A stretch of 64,000 bases of DNA, taken from Inquilinus limosus DSM 16000. Its GTDB lineage: Bacteria > Pseudomonadota > Alphaproteobacteria > DSM-16000 > Inquilinaceae. The stretch lies in the NCBI RefSeq assembly GCF_000423185.1, contig NZ_AUHM01000002.1, positions 124,001-188,000 on the forward strand, read 5' to 3'. The notes below the pieces were generated by a model. It worked only from the letters and a program-made list of their open reading frames with translations, made no database searches and was not told the DNA's origin. Both the position numbers and the translations under genes were made by a program. Numbering within the stretch: the stretch's first letter is position 1; the number at the start of each line of letters is the position of its first letter. Positions 8,293 to 17,524 of this stretch are shown piece after piece.

Positions 8293-9758
8293 GGCGTCGC
8301 CAGCAGGTCGCGGTAGAGGTCGACGTAGTCCCGGGCCGCGCGGTCCCAGCTGAAATCCTGGGCCATGGCGCGGCGCTGCAGCTGCGCCCACAGCGCCCGG
8401 TCGCGCCACAGGCCGCAGACCCAGCTGATGGTGCCGGCCAGGGCGGTGGCGGTCGGGTCGTCGAAGCTGAAGCCGGTGGCGCGGTCCTCGACGATGGCGT
8501 CGTGGCTGGCGTTGACCACGGTGTCGGCCAGGCCGCCGGTGCGGCGCACCAGCGGCAGCGTGCCGTAGCGCAGGGCGTAGATCTGGGTCAGGCCGCAGGG
8601 CTCGGTGCGCGACGGCACCAGCAGCACGTCGGCCCCGGCCTGCACCAGATGCGACAGCACCTCGTCATAGCCGATGCGGACGGCGACGTGGTCCGGGTAC
8701 TCGGTCGCTGCGGCGCGGAAGCCGGCTTCGAGCTCGGCGTCGCCGGAGCCGAGCAGCGCCAGCCGGCCGCCGCCCGCGACCAGCGCCGGGATGGCGTGCA
8801 GCAGCAGGTCGCAGCCCTTCTGCCCGGTCAGCCGGCTGACCATGGCGAAGAGCGGCGCGCCGTCATCCTCCGGCAGGCCGAACTCGCGCAGCAGCGCCGC
8901 CTTCGACGCCGCCTTGTCCGACAGGTCGTCCGGCCCGTAGGGCGCCGGCAGATGCGGGTCGTGGCGCGGGTCCCAGACGCCGTAATCGGCGCCGTTGACG
9001 ATGCCGACGAGGTCGGCGGCGCGGGCGGCCAGCAGCCCGGACAGGGCATAGCCGTAATCCGGCGTCTGGATCTCCTGCGCATAGGTGCGGCTGACCGTGG
9101 TGATGCGGTCGGCGTAGTACAGGCCGGCCTTGAGGAAGCCGACGCCGCCGAAATACTCCAGCCCGTCGATCGACAGGCTCTCCGGCGGCAGCCCGAGCTC
9201 CGCCGCCGTCTCGGCCGGGAACCAGCCGGGGAAGCCGATATTGTGGATCGTGGTGACGGTTCGCGGGCGGCCCCCACCCGTTTCCTGGGCGCCGGCCCAG
9301 AACGACAGATAGGCCGGGGCGAGGCCGGCCTGCCAGTCATGGCCGTGGACGATGTCCGGCCGCCACTGCGGATCGGCGCCGAGGCCGAGCCGGGCGGCGG
9401 CCCAGCCGAGGGCGGCGAAGCGGCGGTGGTTGTCCGGCCAGTCCTGCCGGTCCGGGCCGAGATAGGGATTGCCGTCCCGCCCGAACAGGCCGGGGCAGTC
9501 CAGCACATAGGCCGGGACGGCGATGCCTTCGAGCTCCGCCAGCATCACCTGCGCCGGGCCGCCGCCGAACAGCGCCGCATCCTCCAGCACCAGCTCCGGC
9601 CGCCGCATCGCCTGACGCACCGCCGGATAGGCCGGGACCAGGATCCGGGCCGGGACCCCGGCCACCGCCAGCGCCGGCGGCAGCGCCGCGGCGACATCCG
9701 CCAGGCCGCCGGTCTTGACCAGCGGATAGATCTCCGACACCGCGTGCAGGACGTTCAT
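8289..9758 (-). CDS. glgA: Glycogen synthase (ADP-glucose:glucan glucosyltransferase)
   Basis: A 489-residue GT5 enzyme that transfers glucose from ADP-glucose to the growing alpha-1,4-glucan. The diagnostic ADP-glucose motif 'KTGGLADV' is at residues 15-22, and a C-terminal 'PSRTEPCGLTQIYALRYGTLPLVRRTGGLADTV' contains the catalytic Glu and the second GT-B signature. The length is usual for bacterial GlgA. It is encoded downstream of glgC on the same strand, with 135 bases and a palindromic repeat between them, and overlaps the following hydrolase gene by four bases. Confidence 0.97.
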   Translation of the reverse strand: MNVLHAVSEIYPLVKTGGLADVAAALPPALAVAGVPARILVPAYPAVRQAMRRPELVLEDAALFGGGPAQVMLAELEGIAVPAYVLDCPGLFGRDGNPYLGPDRQDWPDNHRRFAALGWAAARLGLGADPQWRPDIVHGHDWQAGLAPAYLSFWAGAQETGGGRPRTVTTIHNIGFPGWFPAETAAELGLPPESLSIDGLEYFGGVGFLKAGLYYADRITTVSRTYAQEIQTPDYGYALSGLLAARAADLVGIVNGADYGVWDPRHDPHLPAPYGPDDLSDKAASKAALLREFGLPEDDGAPLFAMVSRLTGQKGCDLLLHAIPALVAGGGRLALLGSGDAELEAGFRAAATEYPDHVAVRIGYDEVLSHLVQAGADVLLVPSRTEPCGLTQIYALRYGTLPLVRRTGGLADTVVNASHDAIVEDRATGFSFDDPTATALAGTISWVCGLWRDRALWAQLQRRAMAQDFSWDRAARDYVDLYRDLLATP

Positions 9759-9787
9759 CCGGCTGTCCCTCTGCCTGGAAGAGGATC

Positions 9788-9866
9788 GTCATCCCCGCGA
9801 AAGCGGGGATCTCTTACCGTGCGGGCAGACAGGCGGTCGAGAGATTCCCGCTTTCGCGGGAATGAC
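9788..9866. repeat. Composite palindromic repeat between glgC and glgA
   Basis: Two arms, 9788-9813 (GTCATCCCCGCGAAAGCGGG...) and 9841-9866 (mirror image ending ...GGGAATGAC), form a large inverted repeat, and each arm is itself a CCCGCgaaaGCGGG-type hairpin. It has the same architecture as the 753 and 14864 elements but a different core sequence. Because it lies between two genes of one likely operon, it could adjust the relative expression of glgC and glgA. Confidence 0.7.
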
Positions 9867-9893
9867 GGCAAAGGGTGAAGTGCGCTGCCGCTC

Positions 9894-11156
9894 TCAGCCC
9901 AGCGCGTCGATCATCGGCTGGGTGATCAGGACGATGCCGTTCTCGGTGCGGTGGAAGCGGCGGGCGTCGAGCTCCGGATCCTCGCCCACCACCAGGCCCT
10001 CGGGGATCTTCACGCCGTGATCCAGCACCACCCGGTTCAGCCGGGCATGCCGGCCGATGTCGCATTCCGGCAGCACCACCGCCTCGTGCAGCCGGGCGAA
10101 GGAGTTGACCCGCACCTTGGAGAACAGCACCGACTGCCGCACGGTGGAGCCGGAGACGATGCAGCCGCCCGACACGGTGCTGTTCACCGCCTTGCCGACC
10201 CGCGCCCCGTCCTCGAACACGAACTTCGCCGGCGGCAGCTGCTCCTGATAGGTGTAGATCGGCCAGTCCTTGTCGTAGAGGTCGAGCGCCGGGGTCACCG
10301 TGGTCAGGTCGATATTGGCTTCCCAATAGGCGGCGATGGTGCCGACGTCGCGCCAATAGGGCTCGGCGTAGCTCGGGTTCGGGATCGCGCTCTCGGAGAA
10401 GCGGTGGGCGCGGACATGGGCGGTGTCGACCAGGAAGGGCACGATGTTCTTGCCGAAATCATGCTCCGAGGTCGGGTCGGCGGCGTCGCGGCGCAGCTGC
10501 TCGGCCAGGAAGCGCATGCTGAAGACATAGATGCCCATGCTGGCCAGCGCCGTGTCGGGCCGGCCGGGCATGGCCGGCGGGTCGGCCGGCTTTTCGAGGA
10601 AGCTGGTCACCCGCCACTGGTCGTTGACATGCATCACGCCGAAGGCCGTCGCCTCCATCCGCGGGACCTCGACGCAGCCGACGGTGACGTCGGCGCCGCT
10701 GCGGACGTGATCCTCGATCATCGCCGCGTAGTCCATCTTGTAGACGTGGTCGCCGGCCAGGATCAGCACGTGGTCCGGCCCTTCGGCCTCGAAGATGTCG
10801 AGATTCTGCCAGACCGCGTCGGCGGTGCCGCGGTACCACATCGCCTCGTCCACCCGCTGCTGCGCCGGCAGGAGGTCGACGAATTCGTGCATCTCGGCGC
10901 GCAGATAGCCCCAGCCGCGCTGCAGATGGCGCAGGAGGCTGTGCGACTTGTACTGGGTCAGCACATAGATGCGGCGGATGCCGGAGTTGATGCAGTTCGA
11001 CAGCGCGAAGTCGATGATCCGGAACTTGCCGCCGAAATAGACCGCGGGCTTGGCCCTGCGGTCGGTCAGCTGTTTCAGCCGGCTGCCCCTTCCGCCGGCG
11101 AGGACCAGGGCGATCGTGCGCTTCGGAAGCTGGCGGATCGGGCCGTCGTCACGCAT
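9894..11156 (-). CDS. glgC: Glucose-1-phosphate adenylyltransferase (ADP-glucose pyrophosphorylase)
   Basis: A 420-residue enzyme making ADP-glucose from glucose-1-phosphate and ATP, the committed step of glycogen synthesis. The nucleotidyltransferase signature '[38 protein letters not shown]' is close to the N-terminus, followed by '[16 protein letters not shown]' and '[12 protein letters not shown]'. The C-terminal left-handed beta-helix region, where allosteric effectors bind, carries the expected hexapeptide-like repeats. It lies upstream of glgA on the same strand. Confidence 0.97.
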   Translation of the reverse strand: MRDDGPIRQLPKRTIALVLAGGRGSRLKQLTDRRAKPAVYFGGKFRIIDFALSNCINSGIRRIYVLTQYKSHSLLRHLQRGWGYLRAEMHEFVDLLPAQQRVDEAMWYRGTADAVWQNLDIFEAEGPDHVLILAGDHVYKMDYAAMIEDHVRSGADVTVGCVEVPRMEATAFGVMHVNDQWRVTSFLEKPADPPAMPGRPDTALASMGIYVFSMRFLAEQLRRDAADPTSEHDFGKNIVPFLVDTAHVRAHRFSESAIPNPSYAEPYWRDVGTIAAYWEANIDLTTVTPALDLYDKDWPIYTYQEQLPPAKFVFEDGARVGKAVNSTVSGGCIVSGSTVRQSVLFSKVRVNSFARLHEAVVLPECDIGRHARLNRVVLDHGVKIPEGLVVGEDPELDARRFHRTENGIVLITQPMIDALG

Positions 11157-11258
11157 CCAGGGGTCCTCCCGGCTTCGGCTGTTTCCGGGAGAGTAACATC
11201 AGGTTTCGCGATCCGGCACCGTCCGTTTGTGCCAAATTTTGTTCGTTTTCGCGGGGGC

Positions 11259-12212
11259 TCACCCGGCCGGGAAGCGCGGCGCGTAGATCGCCAGCAGGAG
11301 GGACAGCGTCAGCACCGAGACCACGGTCGAGACCAGGATCACCGCCGAGGTCCGCTCGACATAGACGCCGTAGCGCTGGGCGACGACGAAGGTGAGCGCC
11401 CCGGTCGGCAGGGCGGCCAGGATCACGGCGCTGGCGGTCCAGAACGGGTCCATCGGGAACAGGGTCGCGGCCAGGAGCCAGGTGATCAGCGGCTGCCAAA
11501 GGAGCTTGAGCACGGAGATCCAGCCGACCTCGCCGAGGCCGGTGCGCAGCGTCTGGCTGGCCATGAACAGGCCGATGGCGAAGAGGGCGCAGGGGCTGGC
11601 GGCGGCGCCGAGCAGCGACAGCAGCGTGGCCAGCGGCGCCGGCACGGCGAGGCCGGCCCAGGACCAGAGCACGCCGAGCACCGGCGCCACCACCAGCGGG
11701 TTCTTCACCAGCGCCGCCGCCACATCGCGCAGCGCGTGGAGGAGGCCGCGGCCGCGGCTGCCGGTCAGCTCGAGCGCAACAACGGCGAGGCCGACGCAGG
11801 CCACGCTCATGATCACGGTTGCCAGCGAGGCCGGCGGCAGGCCGCGGGCCGGGCCGAAGGCGGCGGCGAAGAGCGGGATGCCCATGTAGCCGGTGTTGGA
11901 GAAGCCGGCGTTCATGCCCTGCATCGTCGCCTCGCCGGCATCGGCGCGGTGGATCAGGGCGCCGAGCACCGAGCCGAGCAGCCAGACCGCGAGGACGCCG
12001 CCGAGGAAAGCGCCGATGAAGTTGAGGTTGACGATCTCCGCCACCGGGGTGCGGGCCATGGCCAGGAACAGCAGCGCCGGCAGCGCGATCCAGTAGACGA
12101 AGCCGTTCAAGGCCTCGGACTGGGCCCGGCCGAGCAGCCGGATGCGCCCGGCGAAGACGCCGAGGAAGATCACGCCGAAGACCGGCAACGCCACGTCGAT
12201 GACCGCCTGCAT
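11259..12212 (-). CDS. AEC-family transporter (auxin efflux carrier/malonate type)
   Basis: A 317-residue integral membrane protein with about ten hydrophobic segments in two five-helix halves, typical of the AEC (Mem_trans) family. The conserved 'GMNAGFSNTGYMGIPL' and 'ASPCALFAIGLFMA' loops mark the two halves. The family moves small organic acids or metabolites; the substrate cannot be predicted. The start at 12210-12212 (MQAVIDVALPVFGVIF) has GAGGGG six bases upstream, while an earlier ATG at 12222-12224 adds only four residues. It stands alone between glgC and a divergent TerB-like gene. Confidence 0.9.
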   Translation of the reverse strand: MQAVIDVALPVFGVIFLGVFAGRIRLLGRAQSEALNGFVYWIALPALLFLAMARTPVAEIVNLNFIGAFLGGVLAVWLLGSVLGALIHRADAGEATMQGMNAGFSNTGYMGIPLFAAAFGPARGLPPASLATVIMSVACVGLAVVALELTGSRGRGLLHALRDVAAALVKNPLVVAPVLGVLWSWAGLAVPAPLATLLSLLGAAASPCALFAIGLFMASQTLRTGLGEVGWISVLKLLWQPLITWLLAATLFPMDPFWTASAVILAALPTGALTFVVAQRYGVYVERTSAVILVSTVVSVLTLSLLLAIYAPRFPAG

Positions 12213-12402
12213 GGCGCCCCTCATGCCATGCCGGACCGGAGCGGGGAAGCGCGGCGGCTGGAGGCTGGGTTGCAAAAGAGTGCGCCCGCCCGGAGGGCCG
12301 CGCGGACGCCTCGTCCGCGGCCCCTCGCCTTGACGCCCCGCGGCGTTCCGCGCCATATCCGGGGCGACCCTTCCCGCGACTCGCAGGCCAGCGGAGACTG
12401 CC

Positions 12403-12810
12403 ATGACGACCGACGCCCACGGCGCCCTGATCTACACCATGGTTATCGCCTCCGTGGCCGACAAGGACATGACCGACGCCGAGGTCGAGACCCTGTCGGA
12501 GATGGTGCGGTTCCTGCCGGTGTTCCGCGGCTTCGACATCGACCGCATCCCGGATCTGACCCGCGACTGCATCGAGCTGCTGCAGCAGGATGACGGCATC
12601 GACCGCGCCCTCGACATCATCGCCGAGACGCTGCCGAAGCATCTGCGCGAGACGGCCTACGCCATCGCCTGCGATTCGATCGCGGCGGACGGCAGCGCCA
12701 GCCAGCCGGAGCTGCGCCTCCTGGAACTGATGCGCGACAAGTTCGAGGTCGACCGGCTGGTGGCGTCGGCGATCGAGCGCGGGTCCCGCGCCCGGCACCG
12801 GACCTTGTAG
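12403..12810 (+). CDS. TerB-like tellurite-resistance domain protein
   Basis: A 135-residue all-helical cytoplasmic protein. 'MVIASVADKDMTDAEVETLSEMV' and 'YAIACDSIAADGSASQPELRLLELM' are the two acidic helix-turn repeats characteristic of TerB domains, with metal-binding Asp/Glu positions. Such proteins are associated with stress or membrane-linked metal sensing, but single TerB-domain genes outside ter operons have no defined role. The start follows a GGAGA ribosome site. A second TerB-like protein is encoded at 56947-57420. Confidence 0.85.
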   Translation: MTTDAHGALIYTMVIASVADKDMTDAEVETLSEMVRFLPVFRGFDIDRIPDLTRDCIELLQQDDGIDRALDIIAETLPKHLRETAYAIACDSIAADGSASQPELRLLELMRDKFEVDRLVASAIERGSRARHRTL

Positions 12811-12849
12811 CGGCGAGCGGCCGAGGCCGCCAACGACGAAGGGGGGCTC

Positions 12850-14844
12850 ATGCGCGGGAGCATGTTCGGCGCCGTCGCGCTGCTGGCCGCCATCGGCGCC
12901 GCGCCGGCCGTGGCGCAGGAGCAGGCGCCGGCACCGGCCGCGACGATCCAGGTCGGCAGCCTGACCCTGACCGCCTGTCAGCCCGATTTCGGCGGCTTCT
13001 GCGGCCGGATCACCCGGCCGCTGGACCCCGCCGGCGCGCTGCCCGGCACGGTGACGATCGGCTTCGAATACTATCCGCGCCGCGACATCGACCAGCCGGC
13101 CGAGGGTGTGATCCTGGCCCAGGAGGGTGGGCCCGGCTATTCCTCCACTGGCACGCGCGAAGGCTATCTCAGGCTGTTCGAGCCGCTGCGCGACCGGCGC
13201 GACACGCTGCTGATCGACAAGCGCGGCACCGGCCTGTCCGACCCGATCCAGTGTCAGGCGCTGCAGGAGGCGGGCGAGTTCGTGCCCGCCGCCATCGCCG
13301 CCTGCGGCAAGCAGCTGGGACCCGCCGCCTGGATGTACGGCACGGCGCTGGCGGCCGACGACGTGGCGGCGGTGCTGGATGCGCTGCAGATCGGCAAGGT
13401 CGATTTCTATGGTGACAGCTACGGCACCTGGTTCGGGCAGATCTTCGCCCAGCGCCATCCGGACCGGCTGCGCACCCTGGTGCTGGACAGCGCCTATCCG
13501 ACCATCGGCCTGTCGCCCTGGTTCGAGACCGAATGGGCCACCGCCCGCGACGGGTTCGAGCTGGTATGCCGGCGCTCGCCGAGCTGCCGCGCCCTCGGCG
13601 GCCGCTCGATCGAGCGGATCGAGCGTCTGTTGGCGGCGCTGCGGGCCAGTCCGAGCAAGGCCGAGGCGCCGGACGGCGACGGCAACACCGTCGGCATCGC
13701 GGTCGATGCCCCGACCCTGTTCCTGACCATGAACAGCGCCGGCGGCAGCCCGACCTTCTACCGCGAGCTGGACGCCGCGGCGCGCGCCTTTCTCGACGGC
13801 CAGGACCCGGCGCCGCTGCACCGGCTGATGGCCGAGGCCTCCTCCTGGAACACGCCGGGCAGCGACGCCTCCGCCTTCTCCACCGCGCTCTATGCCGCCG
13901 TGGTCTGCAGCGACTATCCGCGGCTGTTCCGCGCCGAGGCGTCGCGGTCCGAACGGCGGCGGCAGCTCGCCCGCGCCACGGCGCAGAAGACCGCGACCGA
14001 CCGCGAGGTCTACACCCCCTTCACCATCGCCGAGATCGACGGGTCGCCGCACAAATGGGAGCGGCGCGACCTTTGCCTCGACTGGCCGGCGCCACCGAAG
14101 GGCGTCGTTCCCGGCACTGCGGCCGATCCCGGCGAGCCCTTCCCGAACGTCCCGACCCTGGTGCTGTCGGGCGACATCGACAGCATCACCTCGCCGATCG
14201 AGGGGCTGGAGACGGCGCGGCTGTTCCCGGACGCGACCTATGTGCCGGTGCGCAACCTGACCCACATCACCGCGATCACCGACCAGGCGATCTTTGTGCC
14301 GCCGAAGGGCGCCGACGCCACCGGCTGCGTCGCCCCGATCGTTCTGACCTTCGTGCGCTCGGGCGGCGACGCCGGCGACACCTCCTGCACCCAGCGGATC
14401 CGGCCGATCCGCACCGTGCCGGCCTTCGCGATCAAGGCGGCCGATGTCGCCCCGGCCAAGGCCGATGCCGGCAACGCCGCGACCGAGGCGGATCTGCGCA
14501 TCGCCTCCGCGGCGGCGGAAACGGCGGGCGACGTGCTGGCGCGCTATTTCGTCAATTCGACCGGCGGCGGCGTCGGGCTGCGCGGCGGCACCTTCGGCTT
14601 CGAGGCCTTCGACGAAGGCTACGCCTTCATCCTCGACCAGCTGCGCTGGGTCGAGGACCTCGCCGTGTCCGGCACGGTCCGCTGGAACCAGGCGACCGGC
14701 GATATCGCCGCCGAGCTGACCCTGGCGGGCGCCGCCACCGGCACTCTGGCCCTGGCCTGGAACGACCGCGACACCGACGCCATGGCCCGGATCACCGGCA
14801 CGATCGAGGGGCGGACGGTGGCGGCGGAAAGACTTGCGCCGTAA
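12850..14844 (+). CDS. Secreted alpha/beta hydrolase, TAP-like peptidase family
   Basis: A 664-residue exported protein. Residues 1-23 form a signal peptide ending in an 'AVAQE' cleavage region. The alpha/beta-hydrolase core has 'LAQEGGPGYSS' (oxyanion hole), 'DKRGTGLSDP', and the nucleophile elbow 'YGDSYGTWFGQ' with Ser190. A TAP-like C-terminal segment holds 'LSGDIDSITSP' (acid) and 'RNLTHITA' (His). This is the layout of secreted tripeptidyl-aminopeptidase-like enzymes. About 120 extra residues after the catalytic His form a beta-rich tail of unknown role. It is followed by an intergenic palindromic repeat. Confidence 0.87.
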   Translation: MRGSMFGAVALLAAIGAAPAVAQEQAPAPAATIQVGSLTLTACQPDFGGFCGRITRPLDPAGALPGTVTIGFEYYPRRDIDQPAEGVILAQEGGPGYSSTGTREGYLRLFEPLRDRRDTLLIDKRGTGLSDPIQCQALQEAGEFVPAAIAACGKQLGPAAWMYGTALAADDVAAVLDALQIGKVDFYGDSYGTWFGQIFAQRHPDRLRTLVLDSAYPTIGLSPWFETEWATARDGFELVCRRSPSCRALGGRSIERIERLLAALRASPSKAEAPDGDGNTVGIAVDAPTLFLTMNSAGGSPTFYRELDAAARAFLDGQDPAPLHRLMAEASSWNTPGSDASAFSTALYAAVVCSDYPRLFRAEASRSERRRQLARATAQKTATDREVYTPFTIAEIDGSPHKWERRDLCLDWPAPPKGVVPGTAADPGEPFPNVPTLVLSGDIDSITSPIEGLETARLFPDATYVPVRNLTHITAITDQAIFVPPKGADATGCVAPIVLTFVRSGGDAGDTSCTQRIRPIRTVPAFAIKAADVAPAKADAGNAATEADLRIASAAAETAGDVLARYFVNSTGGGVGLRGGTFGFEAFDEGYAFILDQLRWVEDLAVSGTVRWNQATGDIAAELTLAGAATGTLALAWNDRDTDAMARITGTIEGRTVAAERLAP

Positions 14845-14863
14845 TGGCACAGACCTCTCTTAC

Positions 14864-14953
14864 TGTCATTGCCGGGCTTGACCCGGCAATCCAGGGGCCA
14901 CCCAGAGCGGCCTCGACATTCTCTGGATGCCCGGGTCAAGCCCGGGCATGACA
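14864..14953. repeat. Composite palindromic intergenic repeat, copy 2
   Basis: Arms at 14864-14894 and 14923-14953 are the same 31-base module as at 753-830, again in inverted orientation but with a longer spacer (28 instead of 16 bases). One arm carries TTGCCGGG and the other TGCCCGGG, the same variation seen in copy 1 with the arms exchanged. It sits between the converging TAP-like hydrolase and purC genes and could terminate both. Confidence 0.78.
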
Positions 14954-14973
14954 GTTTGGGTTTGAACCGCGTC

Positions 14974-15945
14974 CTAGAAGTACTTCGCCAGATTCTCCCG
15001 GATCCGCTCCAGCACCGGCCGGTTCCGGTCCGGCATCTCGAAGCGGCGGCCGGTGATGGTTTCGCAGGCGCGGACATAGACCTGGGCCGTGTCGCGGATC
15101 ACCTCCGCCGGGATCTCGGGGATCGGGTCCTTGTACGGGTCGCAGCGCGCCGCCACCCAGCTGCGGACGAAATCCTTGTCGAAGCTCTCCGGCCGCTCGC
15201 CGCGGGCGAAACGGTCCTCATAGCTGCCGGCCAACCAATAGCGGCTGCTGTCCGGCGTGTGGATCTCGTCGGCCAGGACGATGCGGCCTTCGGCATCGGT
15301 GCCGAACTCGTATTTGGTGTCGACCAGGATCAGCCCGTGCCGGCGCGCGATCTCCTGCCCGCGGGCGAAGAGCGCGAAGGCGGTGTCGCTGAGCTGCTGC
15401 CACTGCGCCGCGGTCAGCAGGCCCTGGGAGACGATCTCCTCCGGCGTCAGCGGCTCGTCATGGCCACCGGCGAAGGCCTTGCTGGTCGGGGTGATGATCG
15501 GCTGCGGCAGCTTCTGGTTGTCGCGCAGCCCGTCGGGCAGGCGGACGCCGTACATCTGGCGCTGGCCGGCCTTGTACAGGGTCAGGATCGAGGTGCCGGT
15601 GGTGCCGGCCAGATAGTCCCGCACCACGATCTCGACCGGCAGGATGTCGAGCCGGCGGCCGACCACGACGTTCGGGTCGGGGTAGTCGAGCACGTGGTTC
15701 GGGCAGATGTCGCGCGTCTCCTCGAACCAGAAGCGCGCGGTCTGGGTCAGCACTTGGCCCTTCAGCGGGATCGCGGCCAGGATCCGGTCGAAGGCGCTGA
15801 TCCGGTCTGTGGCGATGATGATGCGCCGCCCGTCCGGCAGGTCGTAGTTGTCGCGCACCTTGCCGCGGTAATGAGCCGGCAGCTCCGGGATCGTCGCATC
15901 GGCGAGCACCGGATAGGGGCGGTCGTCCAGGACCGTGAAATCCAT
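14974..15945 (-). CDS. purC: Phosphoribosylaminoimidazole-succinocarboxamide synthase (SAICAR synthetase)
   Basis: A 323-residue purine-pathway enzyme that ligates aspartate to CAIR with ATP. Hallmarks are '[28 protein letters not shown]' near the N-terminus, '[15 protein letters not shown]' and '[11 protein letters not shown]' followed by '[14 protein letters not shown]'. It belongs to the longer (about 300-residue) eukaryote-like class rather than the ~240-residue E. coli class. It stands alone here, without other pur genes, and converges on the TAP-like hydrolase gene. Confidence 0.97.
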   Translation of the reverse strand: MDFTVLDDRPYPVLADATIPELPAHYRGKVRDNYDLPDGRRIIIATDRISAFDRILAAIPLKGQVLTQTARFWFEETRDICPNHVLDYPDPNVVVGRRLDILPVEIVVRDYLAGTTGTSILTLYKAGQRQMYGVRLPDGLRDNQKLPQPIITPTSKAFAGGHDEPLTPEEIVSQGLLTAAQWQQLSDTAFALFARGQEIARRHGLILVDTKYEFGTDAEGRIVLADEIHTPDSSRYWLAGSYEDRFARGERPESFDKDFVRSWVAARCDPYKDPIPEIPAEVIRDTAQVYVRACETITGRRFEMPDRNRPVLERIRENLAKYF

Positions 15946-16124
15946 CGTTCTTCGTCCTTCGGGAAGCCGATGCGATCTTTAGCGCGACCGGGTGCCGCGC
16001 ACATCCGAAATCGGGCGCGGCGCGCCCGATGCACAACCCGGCGCGCGTGTCACCTCCCATTCGGGAGATTGACGGCCCCTCGCCCGCTCCCGATCCTGAT
16101 CGTCCGATGACCCAGGAGGTTCCC

Positions 16125-16508
16125 ATGCCGACATCGGTCAAGGAGATGCTCGCCGCCGCCAACGCCGCGGTGCCGCGGATCGGCCGCGAGGAGGCGGCCG
16201 CCCTGATGCAGCAAGGCGCGCTGGTGGTCGACGTGCGCGACGCGCCGGAGCTGAAGGCCGCCGGCAAGGTCGCCGGCGCGGTGAACGTCTCGCGCGGCAT
16301 GCTGGAGTTCCGCGCCGATCCGGAATCGCCCTATCACGACCCGGCCTTCCGCCGCGACCGCACGGTGATCCTGTACTGCGCCTCGGGCGGCCGGTCGGCC
16401 CTGGCCGGCAAGGCGCTGCAGGACCTCGGCTACACCGACGTCCGCAACCTCGGCGCCTTCAAGGACTGGGCCGAGGCCGGCGGCGCGGTGGAGCCGGTGC
16501 CGGCCTGA
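16125..16508 (+). CDS. Rhodanese-like domain protein
   Basis: A 127-residue single-domain sulfurtransferase. 'GALVVDVRDAPELKAAGKVAGAVNVSRG' is the rhodanese CH2A/CH2B-like region, and 'VILYCASGGRSALAGKAL' contains the active-site Cys85 in a CxxGxR loop. The C-terminal 'DLGYTDVRNLGAFKDWAEAG' completes the fold. The ATG at 16125 has a perfect AGGAGG six bases upstream, better than the in-frame ATG at 16107. The role, perhaps sulfur-carrier or thiosulfate handling, cannot be narrowed from context. Confidence 0.92.
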   Translation: MPTSVKEMLAAANAAVPRIGREEAAALMQQGALVVDVRDAPELKAAGKVAGAVNVSRGMLEFRADPESPYHDPAFRRDRTVILYCASGGRSALAGKALQDLGYTDVRNLGAFKDWAEAGGAVEPVPA

Positions 16509-16511
16509 CCC

Positions 16512-17510
16512 TCAGCCCTCCGGCGCGTAGTCCTCGTCCAGGAAGTCGGCGACGGCGCGGAAGGCCTGCAGGCGGTTCTTCTCCATCAGCACCATGTGAG
16601 TGCCCTCGCCGATCTCGACCCAGCGCCGGTACGGGGCACCGGTGAGGCTGGTGAAGTAGGCCTGCGCCACGCCGAGCGGCACGTCGAGGTCCCATTCGGC
16701 GTGGACCAGCAGCACCGGGACGCCGATGTCGCCGGGCTCGTAGAGCCTGCGGCCGACGGACCAGTATTCGCGCGTGTCGAGGATCGGCCCGGTGACGGCG
16801 CGCATCGTCGGCGGCACCTGCGATGCGCCCTCGGGGTCGGTGGCCAGGGCGGCATCGGCCCAGGCCTCGAACCAGCCCTCGGGGATCAGGCCGTCACGCC
16901 TGTCCGCCGGCGCGCCCTCCAGCCAGCGCGCCTTGCCCTGCAGCACCGGGATCCGGCGATAGGCGCCGAGCGGCCCGCCCGGGTCGATCCGCGCCGGGCC
17001 CGGGTTCAGCCACTGCGGCGCGACCAGCGCCAGCTTCGCCACCTTGGCGTTGTTGCGGGCGGTGTAGGCGCCGGCGACCGACCCGCCCCAGGACATCGCG
17101 ACGATGTTGGTCCGCTTCAGGCCGCGCCGTTCCAGCACGAAGTCGACCGCGGCCGAGAGGTCGCGGATGCCGGCCTCGGTCCGCCCCAGCGGCGGGTTCT
17201 CCTCCGGCGGCTGCTCCATCTCCGGCGGCTTGGTCGAGCCGCCATAGCCGCGGACGTCGACGGCATGGACGTCGTACCCACGGCCGGCCAGGTAATCCAT
17301 GAAGGAGAAGCCGCCGACCGGCACGTCGAACAGGGTGCCGGAAGAGTAAGTGGCGCCGTGCATCAGCACGATCGTGCGCTCGGGCGAGAACGTCCGCATC
17401 GCCGCCGGCCGCTTGTTGCGGACGTGCAGGCGGATGCCGGGCGTATCGCTGGGGATCATCAGGTCCTCGACCGCGATCTCCGCGGCGGGCGTGTCGGTGA
17501 TCGATGTCAT
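16512..17510 (-). CDS. Alpha/beta hydrolase
   Basis: A 332-residue hydrolase with 'IVLMHGATYSSGTLFD' (oxyanion HG), 'VDVRGYGGSTKP', the nucleophile elbow 'AMSWGGSVAG' (Ser140), 'HAEWDLDVPL' (acid) and 'GEGTHMVLMEKNR' (His). No signal peptide is seen. It ends just beyond the rhodanese stop (convergent, 3 bases apart) and is downstream of an MBL-fold hydrolase on the same strand with a 14-base gap, so the two are probably co-transcribed and under the divergent LysR regulator. The pairing suggests breakdown of an ester or lactone compound; the substrate is not known. Confidence 0.88.
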   Translation of the reverse strand: MTSITDTPAAEIAVEDLMIPSDTPGIRLHVRNKRPAAMRTFSPERTIVLMHGATYSSGTLFDVPVGGFSFMDYLAGRGYDVHAVDVRGYGGSTKPPEMEQPPEENPPLGRTEAGIRDLSAAVDFVLERRGLKRTNIVAMSWGGSVAGAYTARNNAKVAKLALVAPQWLNPGPARIDPGGPLGAYRRIPVLQGKARWLEGAPADRRDGLIPEGWFEAWADAALATDPEGASQVPPTMRAVTGPILDTREYWSVGRRLYEPGDIGVPVLLVHAEWDLDVPLGVAQAYFTSLTGAPYRRWVEIGEGTHMVLMEKNRLQAFRAVADFLDEDYAPEG

Positions 17511-17524
17511 GATCTCCCTCGGGA

